From the NCBI GenBank assembly GCA_036971475.1, contig JBAIZL010000003.1:102209733-102273732 (forward strand): 64,000 nucleotides of DNA, written 5' to 3'. The position numbers and the translations under genes are program-made. Positions 37,101 through 47,700 of the stretch are shown one piece after another. The number at the start of each line of letters is the position of its first letter. The first letter of the stretch is position 1. This DNA comes from Prosapia bicincta. Its lineage: Eukaryota > Arthropoda > Insecta > Hemiptera > Cercopidae. The notes under the pieces were generated by a model, which was given only the letters and a program-made list of their open reading frames with translations, made no database searches and had not been told where the DNA came from.

Positions 37101-40100
37101 TAGATCCTATGGTAGGGAGAAAATAGGGAGGATAGATGAGATAAAGGTAGGACTAATGAGGGATATAATGATTCCATAATAGTAAGAATAGGGCAGACGT
37201 ACCACTCACATGAGAAGGGTTCTCTACCTACTCTGTATTCGGGTCACAGAGAGGCTATTTAGATCCTATGGTAGTGAGAAAATAGAGAGAATAGATGAGA
37301 TAAAGGTAGGACTAATGAGGGATATAATGATTCCATAATAGTAAGAATAGGGCAGAAGTACCACTCACATGAGAAAGGTTCTCTACCTACTCTGAATTCG
37401 GGTCACAGAGAGGCTATTTAGATCCTATGGTAGGGAGAAAATAGGGAGGATAGATGAGATAAAGGTAGGACTAATGAGGGATATAATGATTCCATAATAG
37501 TAAGAATAGGGCAGAAGTACCACTCACATGAGAAAGGTTCTCTACCTACTCTGTATTCGGGTCACAGAGAGGCTATTTAGATCCTATGGTAGGGAGAAAA
37601 TAGGGAGGATAGATGAGATAAAGGTAGGACTAATGAGGGATATAAAGATTCCATAATAGTAAGAATAGGGCAGACGTGTGACTCACATGGGAAGGGTTCT
37701 CTACCTACTCTCTATTCGGGTCACAGAGAGGCTATTTAGATCCTATGGTAGGGAGAAAATAGGGAGGATAGATGAGATAAAGGTAGGACTAATGAGGGAT
37801 ATAATGATTCCATAATAGTAAGAATAGGGCAGAAGTACCACTCACGTGAGAAGGGTTCTCTACCTACTCTGTATTCGGGTCACAGAGAGGCTATTTAGAT
37901 CCTATGGTAGGGAGAAAATAGGGAGGATAGATGAGATAAAGGTAGGACTAATGAGGTATATAATGATTCCATAATAGTAAGAATAGGGCAGAAGTACCAC
38001 TCACATGAGAAGGGTTCTCTACCTACTCTGTATTCGGGTCACAGAGAGGCTATTTAGATCCTATGGTAGTGAGAAAATAGGGAGGATAGATGAGATAAAG
38101 GTAGGACTAATGAGGGATATAATGATTCCATAATAGTAAGAATAGGGCAGAAGTACCACTCACATGAGAAAGGTTCTCTACCTACTCTGTATTCGGGTCA
38201 CAGAGAGGCTATTTAGATCCTATGATAGGGAGAAATTAGGGAGGATAGATGAGATAAAGGTAGGACTAATGAGGGATATAATGATTCCATAATAGTAAGA
38301 ATAGGGCAGAAGTACCACTCACGTGAGAAGGGTTCTCTACCTACTCTGTATTCGGGTCACAGAGAGGCTATTTAGATCCTATGGTAGGGAGAAAATAGGG
38401 AGGATAGATGAGATAAAGGTAGGACTAATGAGGGATATAATGATTCCATAATAGTAAGAATAGGGCGAAGTACGACTCACATGAGAAGGGTTTTCTACCT
38501 ACTCTCTATTGGGGTCACAGAGAAGATAATTAGATCTCATTGTAGGGAGAAAGTAAGGGAGGATAGTTGAAATTAAGGGAGAACTAATGAGGGATATAAA
38601 GATTTTAAAGTAGTAAGAATAGGGCAGAAGTACGACTCATATGAGAAGGGTTCTCTACCTACTCTCTATTGGGGTTACAGAGACGCTAATTACATCCTAC
38701 AGCAGGGAGAAAATAAGGAAGGATAGCTGATATTAAGGCAGGACTAATGAGGGATATAAAGATTCCATAATAGTAAGAATAGGGCAGACGTGTGACTCAC
38801 ATGGGAAGGGTTCTCTACCTACTCTCTATTCGGGTCACAGAGATTCTATTTAGATCCTATGGTAGGGAGAAAATAGGGAGGATAGATGAGATAAAGGTAG
38901 GACTAATGAGGGATATAATGATTCCATAATAGTAAGAATAGGGCAGAAGTACCACTCACGTGAGAAGGGTTCTCTACCTACTCTGTATTCGGGTCACAGA
39001 GAGGCTATTTAGATCCTATGGTAGGGAGAAAATAGGGAGGATAGATGAGATAAAGGTAGGACTAATGAGGTATATAATGATTCCATAATAGTAAGAATAG
39101 GGCAGAAGTACCACTCACATGAGAAGGGTTCTCTACCTACTCTGTATTCGGGTCACAGAGAGGCTATTTAGATCCTATGGTAGTGAGAAAATAGGGAGGA
39201 TAGATGAGATAAAGGTAGGACTAATGAGGGATATAATGATTCCATAATAGTAAGAATAGGGCAGAAGTACCACTCACATGAGAAAGGTTCTCTACCTACT
39301 CTGTATTCGGGTCACAGAGAGGCTATTTAGATCCTATGATAGGGAGAAAATAGGGAGGATAGATGAGATAAAGGTAGGACTAATGAGGGATATAATGATT
39401 CCATAATAGTAAGAATAGGGCAGAAGTACCACTCACGTGAGAAGGGTTCTCTACCTACTCTGTATTCGGGTCACAGAGAGGCTATTTAGATCCTATGGTA
39501 GGGAGAAAATAGGGAGGATAGATGAGATAAAGGTAGGACTAATGAGGGATATAATGATTCCATAATAGTAAGAATAGGGCGAAGTACGACTCACATGAGA
39601 AGGGTTTTCTACCTACTCTCTATTGGGGTCACAGAGAAGATAATTAGATCTCATTGTAGGGAGAAAATAAGGGAGGATAGTTGAAATTAAGGGAGAACTA
39701 ATGAGGGATATAAAGATTTTATAGTAGTAAGAATAGGGCAGAAGTTCGACTCATATGAGAAGGGTTCTCTACCTACTCTCTATTGGGGTTACAGAGACGC
39801 TAATTACATCCTACAGCAGGGAGAAAATAAGGAAGGATAGCTGATATTAAGGCAGGACTAATGAGGGATATAAAGATTCCATAATAGTAAGAATAGGGCA
39901 GACGTGTGACTCACATGGGAAGGGTTCTCTACCTACTCTCTATTCGGGTCACAGAGAGGCTATTTAGATCCTATGGTAGGGAGAAAATAGGGAGGATAGA
40001 TGAGATAAAGGTAGGACTAATGAGGGATATAATGATTCCATAATAGTAAGAATAGGGCAGAAGTAACACTCACGTGAGAAGAGTTCTTTACCTACTCTGT

Positions 40101-40540
40101 ATTCGGGTCACAGAGAGGCTATTTAGATCCTATGGTAGGGAGAAAATAGGGAGGATAGATGAGATAAAGGTAGGACTAATGAGGGATATAATGATTCCAT
40201 AATAGTAAGAATAGGGCAGAAGTACCACTCACATGAGAAGGGTTCTCTACCTACTCTGTATTCGGGTCACAGAGAGGCTATTTAGATCCTATGGTAGTGA
40301 GAAAATAGGGAGGATAGATGAGATAAAGGTAGGACTAATGAGGGATATAATGATTCCATAATAGTAAGAATAGGGCAGAAGTACCACTCACATGAGAAGG
40401 GTTCTCTACCTACTCTGTATTCGGGTCACAGAGAGGCTATTTAGATCCTATGGTAGGGAGAAAATAGGGAGGATAGATGAGATAAAGGTAGGACTAATGA
40501 GGGATATAATGATTCCATAATAGTAAGAATAGGGCAGAAG
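28132..40540. repeat. Three-level higher-order repeat within the 159-bp satellite
   Basis: A marker monomer (GACGTGTGACTCACATGGG) occurs at 28132, 29245, 30359, 31470, 32106, 32583, 33696, 34810, 35924, 36560, 37673, 38787 and 39901. Gaps are 1111-1114 bp (seven monomers), 636 (four) or 477 (three). The order is 7,7,7,4 | 3 | 7,7,7,4 | 7,7,7, so a 25-monomer unit of about 3,977 bp repeats. Private variants confirm it: a GGGGGG run at 28539, 32990 and 36967 is 4451 and 3977 bp apart. The second and third 7-mers of each 25-mer end in two diverged monomers (for example 30,090-30,330 and 31,190-31,430). The third 25-mer appears to lose its pattern after about 40,540. Confidence 0.88.
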
Positions 40541-42165
40541 TACCACTCACATGAGAAGGGTTCTCTACCTACTCTGTATTCGGGTCACAGAGAGGCTATT
40601 TAGATCCTATGGTAAGGAGAAAATAGGGAGGATAGATGAGATAAAGGTAGGACTAATGAGGGATATAATGGTTCCATAATAGTAAGAATAGGGCAGAAGT
40701 ACCACTCACATGAGAAGGGTTCTCTACCTACTCTGTATTCGGGTCACAGAGAGGCTATTTAGATCCTATGGTAGGGAGAAAATAGGGAGGATAGATGAGA
40801 TAAAGGTAGGAATAATGAGGGATATAATGAGTCCATAATAGTAAGAATAGGGCAGAAGTACCACTCACATGAGAAGGGTTCTCTACCTACTCTGTATTCG
40901 GGTCACAGAGAGGCTATTTAGATCCTATGGTAAGGAGAAAATAGGGAGGATAGATGAGATAAAGGTAGGTCTAATGAGGGATATATTGATTCCATAATAG
41001 TAAGAATAGGGCAGAAGTACCACTCACAGGAGAAGGGTTCTCTACCTACTCTGTATTCGGGTCACAGAGAGGCTATTTAGATCCTATGGTAGGGAGAAAA
41101 TAGGGAGGATAGATGAGATAAAGGTAGGATTAATGAGGAATATAATGATTCCATAATAGTAAGAATAGGGCAGAAGTACCTCTCACATGAGAAGGGTTCT
41201 CTACCTACTCTGTATTCGGGTCACAGAGAGGCTATTTAGATCCTATGGTAGTGAGAAAATAGGGAGGATAGATGAGATAAAGGTAGGACTAATGAGGGAT
41301 ATAATGATTCCATAATAGTAAGAATAGGGCAGAAGTACCTCTCACATGAGAAAGGTTCTCTACCTACTCTGTATTCGGGTCACAGAGAGGCTATTTAGAT
41401 CCTATGGTAGGGAGAAAATAGGGAGGATAGATGAGATAAAGGTAGGACTAATGAGGGATATAATGATTCCATAATAGTAAGAATAGGACAGAAGTACCAC
41501 TCACATGAGAAAGGTTCTCTACCTACTCTGTATTCGGGTCACAGAGAGGCTATTTAGATCCTATGGTAGTGAGAAAATAGGGAGGATAGATGAGATAAAG
41601 GTAGGACTAATGAGGGATATAATGATTCCATAATAGTAAGAATAGGGCAGAAGTACCACTCACATGAGAAAGGTTCTCTACCTACTCTGTATTCGGGTCA
41701 CAGAGAGGCTATTTAGATCCTATGGTAGGGAGAAAATAGGGAGGATAGATGAGATAAAGGTAGGACTAATGAGGGATATAATGATTCCATAATAGTAAGA
41801 ATAGGGCAGAAGTACCACTCACATGAGAAAGGTTCTCTACCTACTCTGTATTCGGGTCACAGAGGGGCTATTTAGATCCTATGGTAGGGAGAAAATAGGG
41901 AGGATAGATGAGATAAAGGTAGGACTATTGAATGAGATAAACCTTCCATAAAGTAAGGAGAAGTATAAGTAGGAGAAGGGTGACTCACAGGTTGTGGGTT
42001 CTCTACCTACTCTCTATTAGGGTGACAGTAAAACGTCTAGTCGTTACATCTCCGTTTTGGAAAACGGGTAACTGAGAAAAAATGAAATTTAAGGAAGATT
42101 AATGGAGGGATGTAAAGATTTTCTGTTGGTGGGAATAGGGGATGATTCCGTGAGTCTCTTCCCTA
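40541..42165. repeat. Right edge of the 159-bp satellite: uniform monomers, then decay
   Basis: From about 40,540 the marker monomer is absent and nearly identical 159-bp units follow, with scattered private substitutions (GTAAGGAGAAAA, ATAATGGTTCC, CTCACAGGAG). After 41,930 the homology decays: ACCTTCCATAAAGTAAGG, then a last CTCTACCTACTCTCTATTAGG at 42,000, then weak similarity to about 42,165. There is no foldback or target duplication at this junction. Confidence 0.85.
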
Positions 42166-42711
42166 GAGTAAATTTTATTTTTGTAGCAATGCCTTTCTTT
42201 GGGTAATTGTACTTTCCTGCATTTCCAGTCAAATAGACACATAATGCACCCGAAGTGATACAAAGACATAGGTACAAAAGAAAATACCAGAGTAAATCTT
42301 TGGAAAACAAACAATGAAAGCAAATAACAGTAAATCGGCAATTCAAACAAATATTTTCCGGTAACGCCATGATTTAGATGCACGAAACAGAATTAAGTTA
42401 GAATTGTGGGGCTCTTTCTTTATTATCCATTTCTATTTCGCTCTGTTCGCTCTATATGCCCACAAATATACAAGGAAATAAAGGAAATGAATTTACACAG
42501 GATATTAATTCACGGCACACGTTTTGATTACACTGTGCATGTAAATTTTGCTCCGTGCATCTGGTGATGGCAGACCACACAGTCAGTAAGCCAACTGAAC
42601 GCGTCTCTGAAACTGGATACAGACCCGCCTCGCTCTTAGCTAGATACTTTACAATGCTATTTGATCGGCCGTCGGAATAATGACAACGCTTTGACGTCTC
42701 ACACTTCGTGT
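42166..42711. other. Unique spacer, nothing recognised
   Basis: Single-copy-looking DNA. Overlapping minus frames of 93 and 94 codons (42089-42383) run in different frames over the same bases and enter the satellite remnant, and neither has a recognisable domain. A 125-codon minus frame (42452-42829) runs into the 41-bp minisatellite, which supplies its Ala-Phe-Xaa-Tyr-Leu repeats. None is supported as a gene. Confidence 0.5.
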
Positions 42712-43213
42712 TTACACGAGACAGATAGGGGAAAGCTCTGCTACCGTTGTGTTTACATGTCAGATAGGCGAAAGCTCTGCTACAGACTTGTTTAACGAGA
42801 CAGATAGGGGAAACTTCTGCTACCGACATGTTTACACGAGACAGATACGCGAAAGCTCTGCTACCGACGTGTTTACAAGAGGCAGATAGGGGAAAGCTCT
42901 GCTACCGACGTGTTTACACGAGACAGATAGGGGAAAGCTCTGCTACTGACGTGTTTACTCGAGACAGATAGGCGAAAGCTCTGATACCGATGTGTTTATA
43001 CGAGACAGATAGGCGAAAGTTCAGCTAAAGTCCTGTTTACACGAGACAGATAGGGGAAAGCTCTACTACCGTCGTATTTACATGAGTCAGATTGGCGAAA
43101 GCTCTGCTACCGACGTGTTTACACGAGGTAGATAGGGGAAAGCTCTGCTACCGACGTGTTTACACGAGGTAGATAGGGGAAAGCTCTGCTACCGTCGTAT
43201 TTACAAGACTTTG
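42712..43213. repeat. 41-bp minisatellite, about 12 copies
   Basis: The unit is GACAGATAGGGGAAAGCTC, TGCTACCGACG, TGTTTACACGA. Anchors CAGATAGG fall at 42722, 42761, 42801, 42842, 42883, 42924, 42965, 43006 and 43047, with degenerate matches at 43088, 43129 and 43170. The period is 39, 40, then a constant 41 bp. So the two left-edge units are shorter variants and the main body is homogeneous in length. GGGG/GGCG and ACGAG/ACGAGG alternatives mark sub-types. Forty-one is not divisible by three, so the minus-strand frame across it is fortuitous. Confidence 0.95.
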
Positions 43214-43220
43214 ATAATCG

Positions 43221-43490
43221 CCATGGCAAGGTTGTAGTTAAAGATTCTTCCTCATGTTGCGACACTGCAACAATGGAGACTCAGCATGGGAAAATGTTAT
43301 TGAGAGATATAAAGAAATTGTCACTTTAGATTTCTCCATGGGAAGGTTATAGTTGAAGATTCTTCCTCATCTTGCGACACTGCAACAATGGAGGCTCAGC
43401 ATGGGAAAATGTTAATGAGAGATAAAAAAAATTCACTTTAGATTTCTCCATGGTAAGATTATAGTTGAAGATCTTTCGTCATATAACTTG
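43221..43490. repeat. 112-115-bp tandem repeat, about 2.4 copies
   Basis: CCATGG anchors at 43221, 43336 and 43448 start copies sharing AAGATTCTTCCTCAT, TTGCGACACTGCAACAATGG, AGCATGGGAAAATG and CACTTTAGATTTCTCC. Copy 2 differs from copy 1 by a few substitutions and a short deletion. The third copy is truncated after about 40 bp. The repeat begins within a few bases of the 41-bp minisatellite's end. Confidence 0.88.
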
Positions 43491-44712
43491 ACTTAGATCA
43501 ATAAATATCTGAACTGGTTTTTTAAATATTCGAGTATGTTAATCCACTTCAATGAGCGATTTGAACACTAGCACGGATGTTTGCGGTGAAACAAAGAAGC
43601 TGGTCTGAATAAAGAAAACGACTGGGTTTTCAAGACATCAGAACATTTAAAGGTTTGTGCTTCCTTTTTCTATAAGTGGAAATGTCATATGCAAGGGTAA
43701 ACACAATTTGACTGAAAGATAGCTTTGTAGAAAATTATAGTGTTATAGACAATTCTCTTTCTCTTCTCTAATTTTTAAGATTTTTCAAACAGTATTTTCT
43801 TTTTCGTTTACTATATAAATGTATTTATAAAGTTTAAAATAAAAAAGTAAATAAGAAATTAACTTGCCAGACACTGTTTCCCTTATTATAAAAGAAGTAT
43901 AACGCGTTAATAACAAGCCTAATGGCCAATCATCGATCGGAAGTAATCCGGGCGCATAAAGTGACTATTTATAAGAAACAAGACAAATGTCCAATTAGTC
44001 AAGCAGAGTAATTAATGCCCGGTAGTTGGCGAGCATGCACAATTCGTATACCCATCACGTCCGGCAGTAATTGCTTTAATTAAAAAGATTAGTCAATTCC
44101 GTAATTAATAACTAGCAAGGCGGATTGTGTAGTCATAAAACTGGGACATTGGAGGTTCCCATATTAGTGGGATGGGGCGCGTATGAGCTGTGTAGGTGTT
44201 GTGCACATGAGTAAAACCTATTTAGGTTGTGGGTAATGGTGTGACCACACGAACATATAAAGTCTCCCTATTTCTTGGAACGTAGAAAAAATTGATTTTT
44301 ATAAATTAATTAATTCGAAAAATACAATTCATTCATTTTTCGCATACTCCTGTACTCGCAAAGGGTGCAAAACGTACTACAACTCCAACAGAGGGTAGGT
44401 TTATATTTTAGCAATGGTTCTCTTTCATTGAAAGATTTTTCTTGCTCTATAATTATTCAACACCTCTCGGTGATTCTGGGATAGAGCCAGTTCAGAGAAA
44501 CGACCTTGTCCACGGATCCGTCTCTATGGGTTAGAACGAAGGGTCTTACAACCCCACCTTAATAATAATATGTAGAATCCATTTTCTATCTAACACAAAA
44601 ATAATTAGAAAATTATAAGTAAGAATTTTATTTTACAGCGTTTTTATTAGCTTGGTCTCCGTCATATCTGTCTGTCTATCCGGTTGGAATTTTACATTAA
44701 ACTAACTTTTCG
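43491..44712. other. Unique DNA between repeat arrays
   Basis: 43,491-43,870 is AT-rich and featureless. 43,880-44,150 is a candidate regulatory element (separate entry). 44,160-44,640 has no open frame or repeat of note. 44,640-44,712 contains CTGTCTGTCTATCCGG followed by ATTTTACATTAAACTAAC, immediately before the first 122-bp satellite monomer; it may belong to the ancestral element from which the satellite arose. Confidence 0.5.
43880..44150. promoter_or_regulatory. Candidate conserved non-coding regulatory element
   Basis: Within about 270 bp there are several homeodomain-type cores: CAATTAG (43992), TAATTAAT (44009), GTAATTG (about 44067), TTTAATTAAA (about 44076) and GTAATTAATA (44101). 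They are interspersed with GC-richer unique words such as GATCGGAAGTAATCCGGGCG, GGCGAGCATGCAC and CATCACGTCCGGCAG. The segment contains no repeat and no long frame. Its texture (clustered TAATTA cores in mixed-composition DNA) is typical of arthropod developmental enhancers. This is inference from composition and motifs only; conservation cannot be seen here. Confidence 0.35.
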
Positions 44713-47700
44713 ATGAGCTAGAGACCTGAAATTTTACACATAGCTCAGAATGAAATGACAATGTAATATTCACTCGGTTTCTTGTCTCTACATTTATTTG
44801 AACAATATTTGTTTAAACAAATCGAATTTGAATGTTGAGCTAGCGACCTGAAATTTTACACATAGCTCAGAATGAAATGACAATGCAATATTCACTCGAT
44901 TTCTTGTCTCTACATTTATTTGAACAATATTTGTTTAAACAAATCGATTTGAATGTTGAGCTAGAGACCTGAAATTTTACACATAGCTCAGAATGAAATG
45001 ACAATGTAATATTCACTCGGTTTCTTGTCTCTACATTTATTTGAACAATATTTGTTTAAACAAATCGAATTTGAATGTTGAGCTAGAGACCTGAAATTTT
45101 ACACATAGCTCAGAATGAAATGACAATGTAATATTCACTCGGTTTCTTGTCTCTACATTTATTTGAACAATATTTGTTTAAACAAATCTAATATGAATGT
45201 TGAGCTAGAGACCTGAAATTTTACACATAGCTCAGACTGGAATGACAATGTAATATTCACTCGATTTCTTGTGTCTACATTTATTTGAACAATATTTGTT
45301 TAAACAAATCGAATTTGACTGTTGAGCTAGAGACCTGAAATTTTACACATAGCTCAGAATGAAATGACAATGTAATATTCACTCGATTTCTTGTCTCTAC
45401 ATTTATTTGAACAATATTTGTTTAAACAAATCTAATATGAATGTTGAGCTAGCGACCTGAAATTTTACACATAGCTCAGACTGGAATGACAATGTAATAT
45501 TCACTCGATTTCTTGTCTCTACATTTATTTGAACAATATTTGTTTAAACAAATCGAATTTGACTGTTGAGCTAGAGACCTGAAATTTTACACATAGCTCA
45601 GAATGAAATGACAATGTAATATTCACTCGGTTTCTTGTCTCTACATTTATTTGAACAATATTTGTTTAAACAAATCTAATATGAATGTTGAGCTAGAGAC
45701 CTGAAATTTTACACATAGCTCAGACTGGAATGACAATGTAATATTCACTCGATTTCTTGTCTCTACATTTATTTGAACAATATTTGTTTAAACAAATCGA
45801 ATTTGAATGTTGAGCTAGAGACCTGAAATTTTACACATAGCTCAGAATGAAATGACAATGAAATATTCACTCGGTTTCTTGTCTCTTCATTTATTTGAAC
45901 AATATTTGTTTAAACAAATCGATTTGAATGTTGAGCTAGCGACCTGAAATTTTACACATAGCTCAGAATGAAATGACAATGTAATATTCACTCGGTTTCT
46001 TGTGTCTACATTTATTCAAATAATATTTGTTTAAACAAATCGATTTGAATGTTGAGCTAGCGACCTGAAATTTTACACATAGCTCAGAATGAAATGACAA
46101 TGTAATATTCACTCGGTTTCTTGTCTCTACATTTATTTGAACAATATTTGTTTAAACAAATCGAATTTGAATGTTGAGCTAGCGACCTGAAATTTTACAC
46201 ATAGCTCAGAATGAAATGACAATGTAATATTCACTCGGTTTCTTGTGTCTACATTTATTCAAATAATATTTGTTTAAACAAATCGATTTGAATGTTGAGC
46301 TAGCGACCTGAAATTTTACACATAGCTCAGAATGAAATGACAATGCAATATTCACTCAATTTCTTGTCTCTACATTTATTTGAACAATATTTGTTTAAAC
46401 AAATCGAATTTGAATGTTGAGCTAGCGACCTGAAATTTTACACATAGCTCAGAATGAAATGACAATGTAATATTCACTCGGTTTCTTGTGTCTACATTTA
46501 TTCAAATAATATTTGTTTAAACAAATCGATTTGAATGTTGAGCTAGCGACCTGAAATTTTACACATAGCTCAGAATGAAATGACAATGTAATATTCACTC
46601 GGTTTCTTGTCTCTACATTTATTCAAATAATATTTGTTTAAACAAATCGATTTGAATGTTGAGCTAGCGACCTGAAATTTTACACATAGCTCAGAATGAA
46701 ATGACAATGCAATATTCACTCGATTTCTTGTCTCTACATTTATTTGAACAATATTTGTTTAAACAAATCGAATTTGAATGTTGAGCTAGCGACCTGAAAT
46801 TTTACACATAGCTCAGAATGAAATGACAATGTAATATTCACTCGGTTTCTTGTGTCTACATTTATTCAAATAATATTTGTTTAAACAAATCGATTTGAAT
46901 GTTGAGCTAGCGACCTGAAATTTTACACATAGCTCAGAATGAAATGACAATGCAATATTCACTCGATTTCTTGTCTCTACATTTATTTGAACAATATTTG
47001 TTTAAACAAATCGATTTGAATGTTGAGCTAGCGACCTGAAATTTTACACATAGCTCAGAATGAAATGACAATGTAATATTCACCCGGTTTCTTGTGTCTA
47101 CATTTATTCAAATAATATTTGTTTAAACAAATCGATTTGAATGTTGAGCTAGCGACCTGAAATTTTACACATAGCTCAGAATGAAATGACAATGCAATAT
47201 TCACTCGATTTCTTGTCTCTACATTTATTTGAACAATATTTGTTTAAACAAATCGAATTTGAATGTTGAGCTAGCGACCTGAAATTTTACACATAGCTCA
47301 GAATGAAATGACAATGCAATATTCACTCGATTTCTTGTCTCTACATTTATTTGAACAATATTTGTTTAAACATATCGATTTGAATGTTGAGCTAGCGACC
47401 TGAAATTTTACACATAGCTCAGAATGAAATGACAATGCAATATTCACTCGATTTCTTGTCTCTACATTTATTTGAACAATATTTGTTTAAACAAATCGAA
47501 TTTGAATGTTGAGCTAGCGACCTGAAATTTTACACATAGCTCAGAATGAAATGACAATGTAATATTCACTCGGTTTCTTGTGTCTACATTTATTCAAATA
47601 ATATTTGTTTAAACAAATCGATTTGAATGTTGAGCTAGCGACCTGAAATTTTACACATAGCTCAGAATGAAATGACAATGCAATATTCACTCGATTTCTT

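Larger units (their letters stand above)
24178..42165. repeat. 159-bp satellite array, about 113 copies over 18 kb
   Basis: The monomer is 159 bp (160-162 bp in left-edge variants). Landmarks in order are TTCTCTACCTACTCT, GGGTCACAGAGAGGC, TATTTAGATCCTATGG, GGGAGAAAATAGGGAGG, GATGAGATAAAGGTAGGAC, TAATGAGGGATATAATG, ATTCCATAATAGTAAG, AATAGGGCAGAAG and ACCACTCAC. The plus strand is strongly purine-rich in its middle, with repeated GG/GGG runs. All frames are closed by stops. The left edge (24,178-26,300) holds diverged variants, the centre a strict higher-order pattern, and 40,040-41,930 nearly identical single monomers. 41,930-42,165 is a decaying remnant. This gradient is the usual outcome of unequal crossover. 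No transcription signal was identified. Confidence 0.98.

Noticed and set aside
24178..42165. Hammerhead core in the 159-bp monomer (CTAATGAGG)
   Set aside because: The essential G of CUGANGA is replaced by A and no GAAA box follows in a suitable position.
42452..42829. 125-codon minus-strand frame as a gene
   Set aside because: About a third of it lies in the 41-bp minisatellite and the remainder has no recognisable domain. The period is not divisible by three, so openness is fortuitous.
43200..43490. CCATGG-anchored repeat as start codons of a repeated small gene
   Set aside because: Frames after each ATG close quickly and the copies differ by indels that shift frame.
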